Positions 15,932 through 23,508 of a stretch of 54,912 nucleotides of DNA are shown one piece after another. Source of the stretch: Pollutimonas subterranea (GTDB lineage: Bacteria; Pseudomonadota; Gammaproteobacteria; Burkholderiales; Burkholderiaceae_B). The notes below the pieces were generated by a model, which worked only from the letters and a program-made list of their open reading frames with translations, made no database searches and was not told the DNA's origin. How positions within the stretch are numbered: position 1 is the stretch's first letter; every line of letters begins with the position of its first letter. The stretch is taken from assembly GCF_002849655.1 (NCBI RefSeq), contig NZ_PDNW01000023.1, forward strand, positions 1 to 54,912, read 5' to 3'. Made by a program: the position numbers and the translations under genes.

Positions 15932-17425
15932 TTAAAAACGGGGCAAGTCGGAAAAGCGGATCTGGCCGCTATGCACGTGCATCTTGCCGTACTCGGCGCA
16001 GCGCGCAAGCACGGGGATGACCTTGTCCGGGTTCAGCAGGCCGTAGGGGTCGAACCCCCTTTTCAAGGCGGAAAAGAAATCCAGTTCTTCGCGCGTGAAC
16101 TGTATGCACATCTGATCGATTTTCTCTATGCCGACACCGTGCTCTCCGGTCACCGTCCCGCCCACCTCGACGCACAACTCGAGAATGGCCGCCCCGAATT
16201 TTTCGGCGCGCTCCACGTCGCCGGGCTGGTTGGAATCGAACATGATCAATGGATGAAGATTACCGTCTCCAGCATGGAACACATTGGCGCAGCGCAAGCT
16301 GTACTCATCTTCCATTTGCTCGATCGCACCGAGCACGCGCCCTAGGTGGCGACGCGGAATCGTTCCATCCATGCAATAGTAATCCGGCGAAACGCGACCG
16401 GCCGCGGGAAATGCGTTCTTGCGTCCGGCCCAGAACAACAAACGCTCGTCTTCCGATCCCGACACCTGCAAGCGGGTCGCGCCGGCGAGGCGAAAAACCT
16501 GTTCCATGCGGGCCACTTCGTCGCTGACTTCCTCGGCGGTGCCGTCCGACTCACAAAGAAGGATTGCCGCCGCATCAAGGTCGTAGCCCGCCTTGACGAA
16601 GGGCTCAACCATATGCACGGCACGCTTGTCCATCATTTCAAGTCCGGCTGGAATGATGCCGCCGGCAATGATATTGGTCACCGCCAGGCTGGCTGCGTCG
16701 ACACTGGCGAAGCTGGCCATGATGACCTGCGCACAAGACGGCTTGGGAATCAAGCGTACCGTGACCTCGGTCACGATGCCCAGCATGCCTTCGGAACCAA
16801 TGAAGGCGGCCAGCAGGTCGAGCCCGGGGCTATCGGGCGCGCCCGAACCCAATTCGACCACCTCGCCATCGATGGTGATCATGCGAACCTGCAATACGTT
16901 GTGTATGGTCAGTCCATACTTCAGGCAGTGGACGCCGCCGGAATTTTCAGCGATGTTTCCGCCTATGGAACAGGCAATCTGGCTGGACGGATCGGGGGCG
17001 TAATACAGGCCATACGGAGCGGCCGCTTCGGAAATGGCCAGGTTGCGCACGCCCGGCTCGACAATGGCAGTGGCCGACTCCAGGTCAATTTTCTTGATCC
17101 GGTTCAGCTTGGCCAAGCCCAGCAGTATGCCTTGCGCATGCGGCATGGCGCCACCCGACAGGCCGGTTCCGGCTCCGCGCGCCACAATGGGAATATTGAA
17201 CGCCTTGCAGGCCTGCAATACGGCAATGACCTGCGCTTCGGTTTCGGGCAGCACGACCACCGGCGGCAGGCAACGATACAGCGACAAGCCATCACACTCG
17301 TAAGGGCGGGTGTCCTCGACCTTGGACAGAATGCAATGATCGGGAACATCAGCCTTCAGCCGCGCAAGCAGACCTGCAAAATCCGGCGCCGGATTCGGCC
17401 CCGAACTCATCGTCGTATCGTTCAT
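15932..17425 (-). CDS. glcD: Glycolate oxidase catalytic subunit GlcD
   Basis: This 497-aa FAD-linked oxidase has the PCMH FAD-binding domain with IPIVARGAGTGLSGGAMP, then YAPDPSSQIACSIGGNIAEN. The FAD-oxidase C-terminal domain has NVFHAGDGNLHPLIMFD and TVTGEHGVGIEK, whose histidines lie at the active site. It oxidises glycolate to glyoxylate. It is followed directly by glcE and glcF. A perfect palindrome with core GGTATACC lies 24 bp upstream of its start codon. No glcC-type regulator is adjacent. Confidence 0.95.
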   Translation of the reverse strand: MNDTTMSSGPNPAPDFAGLLARLKADVPDHCILSKVEDTRPYECDGLSLYRCLPPVVVLPETEAQVIAVLQACKAFNIPIVARGAGTGLSGGAMPHAQGILLGLAKLNRIKKIDLESATAIVEPGVRNLAISEAAAPYGLYYAPDPSSQIACSIGGNIAENSGGVHCLKYGLTIHNVLQVRMITIDGEVVELGSGAPDSPGLDLLAAFIGSEGMLGIVTEVTVRLIPKPSCAQVIMASFASVDAASLAVTNIIAGGIIPAGLEMMDKRAVHMVEPFVKAGYDLDAAAILLCESDGTAEEVSDEVARMEQVFRLAGATRLQVSGSEDERLLFWAGRKNAFPAAGRVSPDYYCMDGTIPRRHLGRVLGAIEQMEDEYSLRCANVFHAGDGNLHPLIMFDSNQPGDVERAEKFGAAILELCVEVGGTVTGEHGVGIEKIDQMCIQFTREELDFFSALKRGFDPYGLLNPDKVIPVLARCAEYGKMHVHSGQIRFSDLPRF

Positions 17426-17449
17426 TGTCTCGCTTCTTTATATTTTTAG

Positions 17450-17461
17450 ACGGTATACCGT
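17450..17461. promoter_or_regulatory. GGTATACC palindrome upstream of glcD, possible GntR/FCD operator
   Basis: ACGGTATACCGT is a perfect 12-bp palindrome in the 44-bp gap before glcD. It fits the GntR/FadR-type operator pattern (nGTnnnACn) and shares the GGTATAC core with two sites beside the gntR gene at 50878. Which regulator binds, if any, is inference. Confidence 0.4.
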
Positions 17462-17469
17462 AGTTGACG

Positions 17470-18882
17470 CTAGGATTGTGGAATAATCTTCCCGGGATTC
17501 AGGATATCGTTCGGATCGAACGCTCTTTTCAGGCTGGCCATGAGGTCAAGCGCATCACGCCCATGCTCGGCAGCCATGAATTCCATTTTATGCAAACCAA
17601 CGCCGTGCTCTCCGGTGCACGTGCCGTCCATGTCGATCGCCCGCTGGACCAGTCTGTGATTCAACTGTTCGGATTCTTCCCATTCCTGGGGATTTTCGGA
17701 GTCCAGCAGCATAAGGACGTGGAAATTCCCGTCGCCCACATGTCCGACGATGGTATAGGGAAAGCTGGCCTGATCCAGTTCGGCCGCCGTTTGGGACACG
17801 CACTCGGCCAGGCGGGAAATGGGAACACACACGTCGGTGGTACTGGCGCGACAGCCGGGACGCAATTGCAAGCCCGCAAAATAGGCGTTATGGCGCGCTG
17901 TCCATAAGCGACTTCGATCCTCGGGCTGTTCGGCCCACTGAAAATCCATTCCGCCGTTATCGCGCGTAATGTCCTGCACGATTTCCGCCTGCTCTTTGAC
18001 TCCCGCAGGGCTTCCGTGGAATTCGAACAACAGCAGCGGCGATTCCTTGAGGTCGAGCTTGCTGTAGGCATTGGTGGCCTTGACCGCCGCCGTATCCATG
18101 AATTCGACCCGTGCCACCGGCACACCCATCTGTATGATTTCGATGACGCTTTGCACCGCCGCACCGAGCGTGCTGAAATTGCATATCGCGGCCGAAATGG
18201 CTTCCGGCTGGGGGTACAAACGAATAGTGACTTCCGTGATTATGCCCAGCGTGCCTTCGCTTCCTACAAAAATGCGCGTCAGGTCGTAACCCGCGGACGA
18301 TTTGCGCGCCCGGTTGGCCGTTTCAATGATGCGCCCATCGGCGGTGACGACCTTCAGCGACATGACGTTTTCACGCATGGTGCCGTAACGCACTGCATTC
18401 GTTCCCGAGGCGCGCGTGGCCGCCATGCCGCCCAAGCTTGCATCCGCGCCTGGATCAATGGGGAAAAACAGGCCAGTGTCGCGAATTTCGTCGTTGAGCT
18501 GCTTGCGGGTCACGCCCGCCTGGACCGTCGCGGTGAAGTCTTCCGCGTGGACCGCCACCACTTTATTCATACCGGAGAGGTCAAGGCTGATGCCGCCCTG
18601 AATGGCCAGCAAATGACCCTCCAGCGATGAACCGACGCCATAAGGAATAAGAGGAACCTTATGCTGATTGCAATGGCGTGCCACCCAAGCGACCTCTTCC
18701 GTGGTTAGCGCAAACACCACACCATCCGGCAACATCGGCGGATAAGGAGACTCGTCGCGCCCATGGTGCTCGCATACCGCGTGCGCGGTGGAAAACCGGG
18801 AACCGAAACGTTCCGCGAGCGTATCGAGAAACCCAGTTGGAATCGCGCGACGCAGACTCTGCGCTAAAGCGGGGGCGTTCAT
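17470..18882 (-). CDS. FAD-linked 2-hydroxyacid (D-lactate-type) dehydrogenase
   Basis: This 470-aa protein is of the GlcD / mitochondrial-type D-lactate dehydrogenase family. FAD-binding segments are VPLIPYGVGSSLEGHLLAIQ and FFPIDPGADASLGGMAATRA; the C-terminal active-site segments are TIVGHVGDGNFHVLMLLD and GTCTGEHGVGLHKMEFM. It most resembles D-lactate dehydrogenase (cytochrome acceptor) rather than GlcD, lacking the GlcD-specific IARGAGTGLSG. It should oxidise D-lactate or a related 2-hydroxy acid to the 2-oxo acid. AAGGAG precedes the start. It lies between aroG and glcDEF on the same strand, with 50-bp and 44-bp gaps. Confidence 0.88.
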   Translation of the reverse strand: MNAPALAQSLRRAIPTGFLDTLAERFGSRFSTAHAVCEHHGRDESPYPPMLPDGVVFALTTEEVAWVARHCNQHKVPLIPYGVGSSLEGHLLAIQGGISLDLSGMNKVVAVHAEDFTATVQAGVTRKQLNDEIRDTGLFFPIDPGADASLGGMAATRASGTNAVRYGTMRENVMSLKVVTADGRIIETANRARKSSAGYDLTRIFVGSEGTLGIITEVTIRLYPQPEAISAAICNFSTLGAAVQSVIEIIQMGVPVARVEFMDTAAVKATNAYSKLDLKESPLLLFEFHGSPAGVKEQAEIVQDITRDNGGMDFQWAEQPEDRSRLWTARHNAYFAGLQLRPGCRASTTDVCVPISRLAECVSQTAAELDQASFPYTIVGHVGDGNFHVLMLLDSENPQEWEESEQLNHRLVQRAIDMDGTCTGEHGVGLHKMEFMAAEHGRDALDLMASLKRAFDPNDILNPGKIIPQS

Positions 18883-18933
18883 GCATAACTCCTTATACTT
18901 CGCCGGTGTGTTGACAAATCAATACTACGACTT

Positions 18934-20049
18934 TTAAGCATGGCTGCCGATCAGGGCATTTGCCGATTGCGCCAGTACGTCTCGCCGTCCCGCCAGAACC
19001 TGCCGCCTTGCCTTCACGGCCTGCGACAAGCGTTCGAGAACCTTCACGGAAGCGTCCCAGTCAATGCAGCCGTCGGTAATGCTCTGACCGTAGACCAGCG
19101 GCTGTCCGTCCACCAGGTCCTGACGCCCGCCCACTAGGTGGCTCTCTACCATGACACCGAAAATGCGCTCGTCGCCCGCTTCGAGTTGAACGGAAACATC
19201 ATCGATCACCAAAGGCTGGTTCAAGTAGTTTTTATTGCTATTGGCATGGCTTGCGTCGACCATGATGCGCGCGCGTAAACCGGCTTTGCCCAGCGTTTGG
19301 CACGCGGCCTCGACGTTGGCCGCATCATAGTTGGGGTTTTTCCCGCCGCGCAGGATGACATGGCAGTCATCGTTGCCTACCGTGGACACAATCGCCGAAT
19401 GGCCGCCCTTGGTCACCGAAAGGAAATGGTGCGGCTGGGAAGCCGCCTTGATGGCGTCGATGGCGATCTTGATATTGCCATCAGTGCCGTTCTTGAAACC
19501 CACCGGGCATGAAAGCCCCGACGCCAGCTCCCTGTGGACCTGGCTTTCTGTGGTGCGCGCACCGATCGCACCCCAGGAAACCAGGTCGGCAATGTATTGC
19601 GGCGTGATCATGTCGAGAAATTCGCAACCGGCGGGGATGCCCATCTGGTTGACATCTATCAGCAACTCGCGCGCGGTACGCAGGCCCTGGTTGATGTTGA
19701 AGCTGCCATCCAGTCCGGGATCATTGATAAGGCCTTTCCAGCCCACGGTGGTGCGCGGCTTTTCAAAGTAGACGCGCATGATGATTTCGAGCTCGCCCTT
19801 GAAACGTTCCCGCTGTTCCACCAGGCGCTTGGCATAGTCCAGCGCGCCGGCCGTGTTGTGGATGGAGCACGGTCCAATTACAACGGCCAGTCTATCGTCC
19901 GACCCTTGCAGGATATTGTGCACGGCGTGGCGTGCGCCGTAGACGGTTGCCGAGATCTCGGTGGTGCAAGGGAACTCGCGCATAACATGTGCCGGAGGAC
20001 TGAGCTCCTTGATTTCCCGAATGCGTAAATCGTCAGTATTGTGGGTCAC
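18934..20049 (-). CDS. aroG: 3-deoxy-7-phosphoheptulonate (DAHP) synthase, AroG type
   Basis: This 371-aa class-I (AroFGH type) enzyme joins phosphoenolpyruvate and erythrose 4-phosphate in the first step of aromatic amino-acid synthesis. Signature segments are DRLAVVIGPCSIHNTAGALDY and MRVYFEKPRTTVGWKGLIND, then GFKNGTDGNIKIAIDA and HAN-type metal-site residues in MVDASHANSNK. Length fits the family. The start has CTGGAG upstream. The gene is preceded by a complete-looking attenuator: a Phe/Tyr-rich leader peptide, an antiterminator segment and a T-run terminator (20090-20227), so expression is probably controlled by charged tRNA-Phe (and perhaps tRNA-Tyr). Confidence 0.96.
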   Translation of the reverse strand: MTHNTDDLRIREIKELSPPAHVMREFPCTTEISATVYGARHAVHNILQGSDDRLAVVIGPCSIHNTAGALDYAKRLVEQRERFKGELEIIMRVYFEKPRTTVGWKGLINDPGLDGSFNINQGLRTARELLIDVNQMGIPAGCEFLDMITPQYIADLVSWGAIGARTTESQVHRELASGLSCPVGFKNGTDGNIKIAIDAIKAASQPHHFLSVTKGGHSAIVSTVGNDDCHVILRGGKNPNYDAANVEAACQTLGKAGLRARIMVDASHANSNKNYLNQPLVIDDVSVQLEAGDERIFGVMVESHLVGGRQDLVDGQPLVYGQSITDGCIDWDASVKVLERLSQAVKARRQVLAGRRDVLAQSANALIGSHA

Positions 20050-20089
20050 TGCTTAACTCCAGAGTAATTGCCAACTTCGCAAGCGGTAC

Positions 20090-20118
20090 AAAAAAAGCCG
20101 CCTAGCGTCGCTGGCGGC
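20090..20118 (-). terminator. Attenuator terminator in the aroG leader
   Basis: On the minus strand GCCGCC (20118-20113) pairs with GGCGGC (20102-20097), with further pairing of AGC/GCT inside, and runs into seven T residues (20096-20090). It lies about 40 bp before the aroG start codon and 23 bp after the leader-peptide stop. Its 5' arm (CCGCCAGCG, 20117-20109) can instead pair with CGCTGGTGG at 20175-20167, giving a 9-bp antiterminator with one G-U pair. Confidence 0.85.
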
Positions 20119-20140
20119 TTTTTGGGAATTTGCTTCTTTT

Positions 20141-20227
20141 TTACTGCGTACAACGCTTCCCTTCCTCCACCAGCGGCTTTGGAAAACTAAAAAAATAAAA
20201 GAAAAAGTAGGAGGAAGCGCGAGACAT
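20141..20227 (-). CDS. aroG leader peptide (28 aa, Phe/Tyr-rich)
   Basis: ATG at 20227 opens a 28-codon frame ending TAA at 20141. It contains SYFFFYFFSFP: seven Phe and two Tyr within eleven codons, much like the E. coli PheL run. The codons directly after (PLVEE) contain the antiterminator segment CGCTGGTGG (20175-20167). When charged tRNA-Phe is scarce, a ribosome stalled in the Phe run would leave that segment free to pair with the terminator arm, letting transcription continue into aroG. The ATG lies at the position where transcription would begin from the promoter at 20234-20263, so the leader may be translated leaderless. The peptide itself is probably not functional. Confidence 0.8.
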   Translation of the reverse strand: MSRASSYFFFYFFSFPKPLVEEGKRCTQ

Positions 20228-20233
20228 GTTCAG

Positions 20234-20263
20234 ACTCTAGCACAGAGTCCTACCACCTGCCAA
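20234..20263 (-). promoter_or_regulatory. Candidate sigma-70 promoter of the aroG leader
   Basis: On the minus strand TTGGCA (20263-20258, five of six matches to TTGACA) and TAGAGT (20239-20234, four of six to TATAAT) are 18 bp apart. Transcription would begin six to seven bases further, at or next to the leader-peptide ATG at 20227. Confidence 0.5.
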
Positions 20264-20350
20264 TCAAAAATTCATATGGATTTCGCCGCTTTAGTCATGC
20301 CCTCATACAATAATTGATTTGAGATGAAATGATTTTGTAGTGTATGATTT

Positions 20351-20380
20351 TTGCAGCTATCGTTTCCAGACGAATAGATA
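20351..20380 (+). promoter_or_regulatory. Weak candidate sigma-70 promoter for ehuBCDA
   Basis: TTGCAG (20351-20356) and TAGATA (20375-20380) are 18 bp apart and point at ehuB 49 bp downstream. The match is moderate only; osmotic control of this operon might need other elements not recognised here. Confidence 0.35.
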
Positions 20381-20428
20381 TAGCGGCGAGTCCTCGTCAT
20401 ACATCCGTCTAATAAACAGGACATGCAC

Positions 20429-21283
20429 ATGAAAAATAAAACCACCACCCTATGCACACTGGCCGCGGCGCTGCTCACGGCCGCGGCAACTCAAGCGTCG
20501 GCCGCCACCCTCGCCGAGGTCAAGGAACGCGGCTACATCCGTGTAGCAGTCGCCAATGAGATTCCCTACGGCTACATGGACATGAGCGGCGAAGCCAAGG
20601 GCGCGGGCCCGGATGTCGCCAAGCATGTCATGAAGCAACTGGGTATCGACGAGATCAAGTGGGTCACCACCAATTTCGGTTCGCTGATTCCCGGCTTACG
20701 TGCAAACCGCTTCGATATGGTGGCCGCTGAAATGGCTATTCTTCCGCAACGATGCAAAGAGGTTCTATTCTCGGAACCGAACAGTTCGTATGGCGAGGGA
20801 CTGCTGGTGGCCAAGGGAAATCCTGACGACATCCACACCTTCGAGGCATTTTCCAAGAACGACAAGAAAATTGCCATCATGGCCGGCGCCGACCAGCTTG
20901 AAATGCTCCAGGCCCTGGGCGTACCTTCCAATCGCATGGTCACCATATCGAACAATGCGGACGCCATTTCCACCGTCGCCACGGGCCGTGCAAGCGCTTA
21001 TGCCGCCACAAGCCTGACAGTCAGCGAGCTGGCCGGAAAAAGCGATAAAGTCGAACCGGCAAAGAACTTTACCGATCCCGTGATTGACGGTGAGCCCGCA
21101 CGCAGCTGGGGCGCGTTCACCTTTACCCAGGATTCACAGGACCTGCGTGATGCGGTGAGTGCCGAACTGGCAAAGTTCAAGAAAACGGACGGCTGGCAAA
21201 CAATCATGTCGAACTATGGTTTCAGCCCAACCGATGCGAAAGAATCTTCCAGCAAGACCACTGAGCAGCTGTGCGCCGGTTAA
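20429..21283 (+). CDS. ehuB: Ectoine/hydroxyectoine ABC transporter substrate-binding protein EhuB
   Basis: This is a 284-aa periplasmic binding protein of the polar-amino-acid (SBP family 3) type. The signal peptide covers roughly residues 1-25 (KTTTLCTLAAALLTAAATQA, then SAA). The mature start LAEVKERGYIRVAVANEIPY leads into the bilobed domain with GYMDMSGEAKGAGPDVAKHV. This resembles EhuB of the ectoine importer. The second of two ATGs is chosen because ACAGGA lies seven bases upstream. It is followed by two permease genes and an ATPase gene, and the operon converges on the ectoine synthesis genes, which supports the substrate. Confidence 0.88.
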   Translation: MKNKTTTLCTLAAALLTAAATQASAATLAEVKERGYIRVAVANEIPYGYMDMSGEAKGAGPDVAKHVMKQLGIDEIKWVTTNFGSLIPGLRANRFDMVAAEMAILPQRCKEVLFSEPNSSYGEGLLVAKGNPDDIHTFEAFSKNDKKIAIMAGADQLEMLQALGVPSNRMVTISNNADAISTVATGRASAYAATSLTVSELAGKSDKVEPAKNFTDPVIDGEPARSWGAFTFTQDSQDLRDAVSAELAKFKKTDGWQTIMSNYGFSPTDAKESSSKTTEQLCAG

Positions 21284-21326
21284 GCGGCACCCTTTCCTTT
21301 CTTGAAGAAATTGGATCGAAACCCTG

Positions 21327-21998
21327 ATGGAATGGCTCAGTTACAGCAAGCCGCTGCTTGAAGGCGCCTGGGTGACCGTACAGCTGACGCTGTATTCCAC
21401 CGTGCTAGGCGCCTTCTTTTCATTTGCGTTCGGCATTGGAAAACTATCCAGGAACTGGCTGGCCAAGGGGATTTCGATTTTCTTTATCGAAATCTTCCGC
21501 GGCACGTCGCTGCTTGTACAGCTCTTCTGGCTCTATTTCGCCCTGCCGATACTGGGCCAGGCCATCGGCATAGACCTGCGCCTGCCGCCTGTGGTGGCGG
21601 GCACATTGGCCCTTGCGCTCAACATCGGGGCCTATGGCGCTGAAGTCGTGCGAGGCGCCATCCAGGCGGTACCTCATTCGCAGCATGAAGCGGCGAAAGC
21701 CCTGGACTTCACTCCGCGCCAGACCTTGTGGCGCATTTTGCTGCCGCAAGCGGTTCCGGAGATGATGCCCAGCTTTGGTAATCTTGCCGTACAGAACCTG
21801 AAAGACACGGCCCTCGTTTCCCTGATCAGTTTGGGCGACCTGGCTTTTCGAGCCGAACAAATCCGGAATTTCACCCAGGACAGCACCACCATCTATACGC
21901 TGCTGCTGTTCATGTACTTCGGCATGGCATTGGTCTTGACCGCCATCATGAAATTGCTGGAGCGCTCGGTCGGGCGCTGGCGTTCGGGGAGGGCCTGA
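21327..21998 (+). CDS. ehuC: Ectoine/hydroxyectoine ABC transporter permease EhuC
   Basis: This 223-aa inner-membrane permease of the His/Glu-type amino-acid family has about five helices. The EAA loop that touches the ATPase reads HEAAKALDFTPRQTLWRILL, and FIEIFRGTSLLVQLFWLYF is the typical early segment. It pairs with EhuD to form the channel. It begins 43 bp after ehuB and ends two bases before ehuD. Confidence 0.88.
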   Translation: MEWLSYSKPLLEGAWVTVQLTLYSTVLGAFFSFAFGIGKLSRNWLAKGISIFFIEIFRGTSLLVQLFWLYFALPILGQAIGIDLRLPPVVAGTLALALNIGAYGAEVVRGAIQAVPHSQHEAAKALDFTPRQTLWRILLPQAVPEMMPSFGNLAVQNLKDTALVSLISLGDLAFRAEQIRNFTQDSTTIYTLLLFMYFGMALVLTAIMKLLERSVGRWRSGRA

Positions 21999-22000
21999 CC

Positions 22001-22693
22001 ATGCTTTTTGGCATAGAGTGGGACACCACCAATAACTGGCTGTTCGCCGGCTCCATACTGCCCATACTGCTCAAGGGCCTGGTCATTACCATCCAGGCGA
22101 CCGTTTTGGGTTTTGCAGTGGCCGCCGTGCTTGGCCTGGTACTGGCCGCACTGAAATCGGCGCGGCTGCGCATCATATCGTGGCCGGCCCGCCTGATTAC
22201 CGAGTTCATTCGCGACACGCCGCTATTGATCCAGCTGTTTTTCCTTTACTACGTGCTGCCGGAATACGGTATTGTGCTGCCGGCATTCCTGACGGGAGCA
22301 CTTGCCCTGGGCGTTCAGTACAGCGCCTACATGTCGGAAGTGTACCGGGCCGGCATCGAGTCGGTGTCCCGAGGACAAACGGAAGCGGCCCGCGCGCTGG
22401 ACCTATCCGCATTCCGGACTTTTTTCTTCATTATTGTGCCGCAAGCCATTCCCCGTATCGTACCGGCCCTGGGCAACTACCTGGTGTCCATCATGAAGGA
22501 TGTGCCCGTATTGTCGGTCGTGTCGGTCCTTGAAATGCTGAACGTGGCCAAGATTATCGGCGACCGGACCTTCAACTACCTGATTCCCCTCTCGATGGTG
22601 GGCGGCTTGTATCTCGTGCTCACCTTGTTTGCCTCGGGTGCCATACGATACCTGGATACCCGCCTGCCCAAGCAAGGACTGCCCCTGCGATGA
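22001..22693 (+). CDS. ehuD: Ectoine/hydroxyectoine ABC transporter permease EhuD
   Basis: This 230-aa inner-membrane permease is homologous to EhuC: LITEFIRDTPLLIQLFFLYY as the family segment and QTEAARALDLSAFRTFFFII as the EAA loop. It forms the heterodimeric pore with EhuC. Its end overlaps the ehuA start by 4 bp, so the two are translationally coupled. Confidence 0.88.
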   Translation: MLFGIEWDTTNNWLFAGSILPILLKGLVITIQATVLGFAVAAVLGLVLAALKSARLRIISWPARLITEFIRDTPLLIQLFFLYYVLPEYGIVLPAFLTGALALGVQYSAYMSEVYRAGIESVSRGQTEAARALDLSAFRTFFFIIVPQAIPRIVPALGNYLVSIMKDVPVLSVVSVLEMLNVAKIIGDRTFNYLIPLSMVGGLYLVLTLFASGAIRYLDTRLPKQGLPLR

Positions 22694-23466
22694 ATGAACC
22701 GATTATAAAATTCGACAATGTCGTCAAACGCTTTGGCGACATCACCGTGCTGGACTCCCTGGATTTCCAGGTTCAGAAAGGTGAAAAAGTCACCATTATC
22801 GGCCCATCCGGGTCGGGTAAATCTACAGTGCTGCGCATCCTGATGACGCTGGAAGCCATCAATGAGGGCGTCATACACGTGGCCGGCAAGCCGCTCTGGC
22901 ACGAGTACAAGGACGATAAGCTGGTACCCGCCAGCGAAGGCCACCTGCGCGAGATGCGCAAGGAAATGGGCATGGTGTTCCAGCAGTTCAACCTGTTTCC
23001 GCACATGACGGTACGCCGCAACGTGACCGAAGCGCCTGTGCAAGTGCTTGGCCTGTCCAAAGCCGAAGCCAACCAGCGCGCCGAAGAATACCTTGACCTG
23101 GTGGGCCTGTCCGATCAGGCGGACAAATTCCCCAGGCAGTTGTCGGGAGGACAGCAACAAAGGGTCGGCATCGCTCGCGCGCTGGCCATGCGTCCAAACA
23201 TCATGCTGTTTGATGAGCCTACGTCTTCCCTGGACCCTGAGCTGGTCGGCGAAGTGCTGACAGTTATCCAGCGTCTGGCCGAAGAGCATGACTTGACGAT
23301 GCTGCTTGTGACACACGAAATGCAGTTCGCCAAGCAAATTTCCGACCGTGTTTGTTTTTTTGACAAAGGCAAGATTGTGGAAGAAGGTCCACCGGAAGTC
23401 CTGTATACCAGCCCCAAAGAAGAACGGACCCGCGAATTCCTGAAAAATTTCATTAATCAGGAATAA
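22690..23466 (+). CDS. ehuA: Ectoine/hydroxyectoine ABC transporter ATPase EhuA
   Basis: This 258-aa ATPase has Walker A GPSGSGKST at residues 38-46, the Q-loop MGMVFQQFNLFPHM, the ABC signature LSGGQQQRVGIARAL, Walker B IMLFDEPTSSLDPE and the switch His in LLVTHEMQFAKQ. It energises uptake of ectoines through EhuC/EhuD. It is the last gene of ehuBCDA, and a bidirectional terminator separates it from ectD. No ectoine-breakdown (eut/doe) genes follow, so import is probably for osmoprotection. Confidence 0.9.
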   Translation: MNEPIIKFDNVVKRFGDITVLDSLDFQVQKGEKVTIIGPSGSGKSTVLRILMTLEAINEGVIHVAGKPLWHEYKDDKLVPASEGHLREMRKEMGMVFQQFNLFPHMTVRRNVTEAPVQVLGLSKAEANQRAEEYLDLVGLSDQADKFPRQLSGGQQQRVGIARALAMRPNIMLFDEPTSSLDPELVGEVLTVIQRLAEEHDLTMLLVTHEMQFAKQISDRVCFFDKGKIVEEGPPEVLYTSPKEERTREFLKNFINQE

Positions 23467-23480
23467 GATGGGTCCGACGC

Positions 23481-23506
23481 TAAAGGCCGCCTTTTGGCGG
23501 CCTTTA
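23481..23506. terminator. Bidirectional terminator between ehuA and ectD
   Basis: TAAAGGCCGCC and GGCGGCCTTTA, 11 bp each, pair around TTTT. It serves the two convergent operons ehuBCDA and ectABCD. Confidence 0.85.
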
Positions 23507-23508
23507 CG

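Noticed and set aside
16346-17449. Long plus-strand reading frame opposite glcD
   Set aside because: It is antisense to a clearly recognised gene on the other strand and encodes no recognisable protein; GC-rich coding DNA often leaves such open frames.
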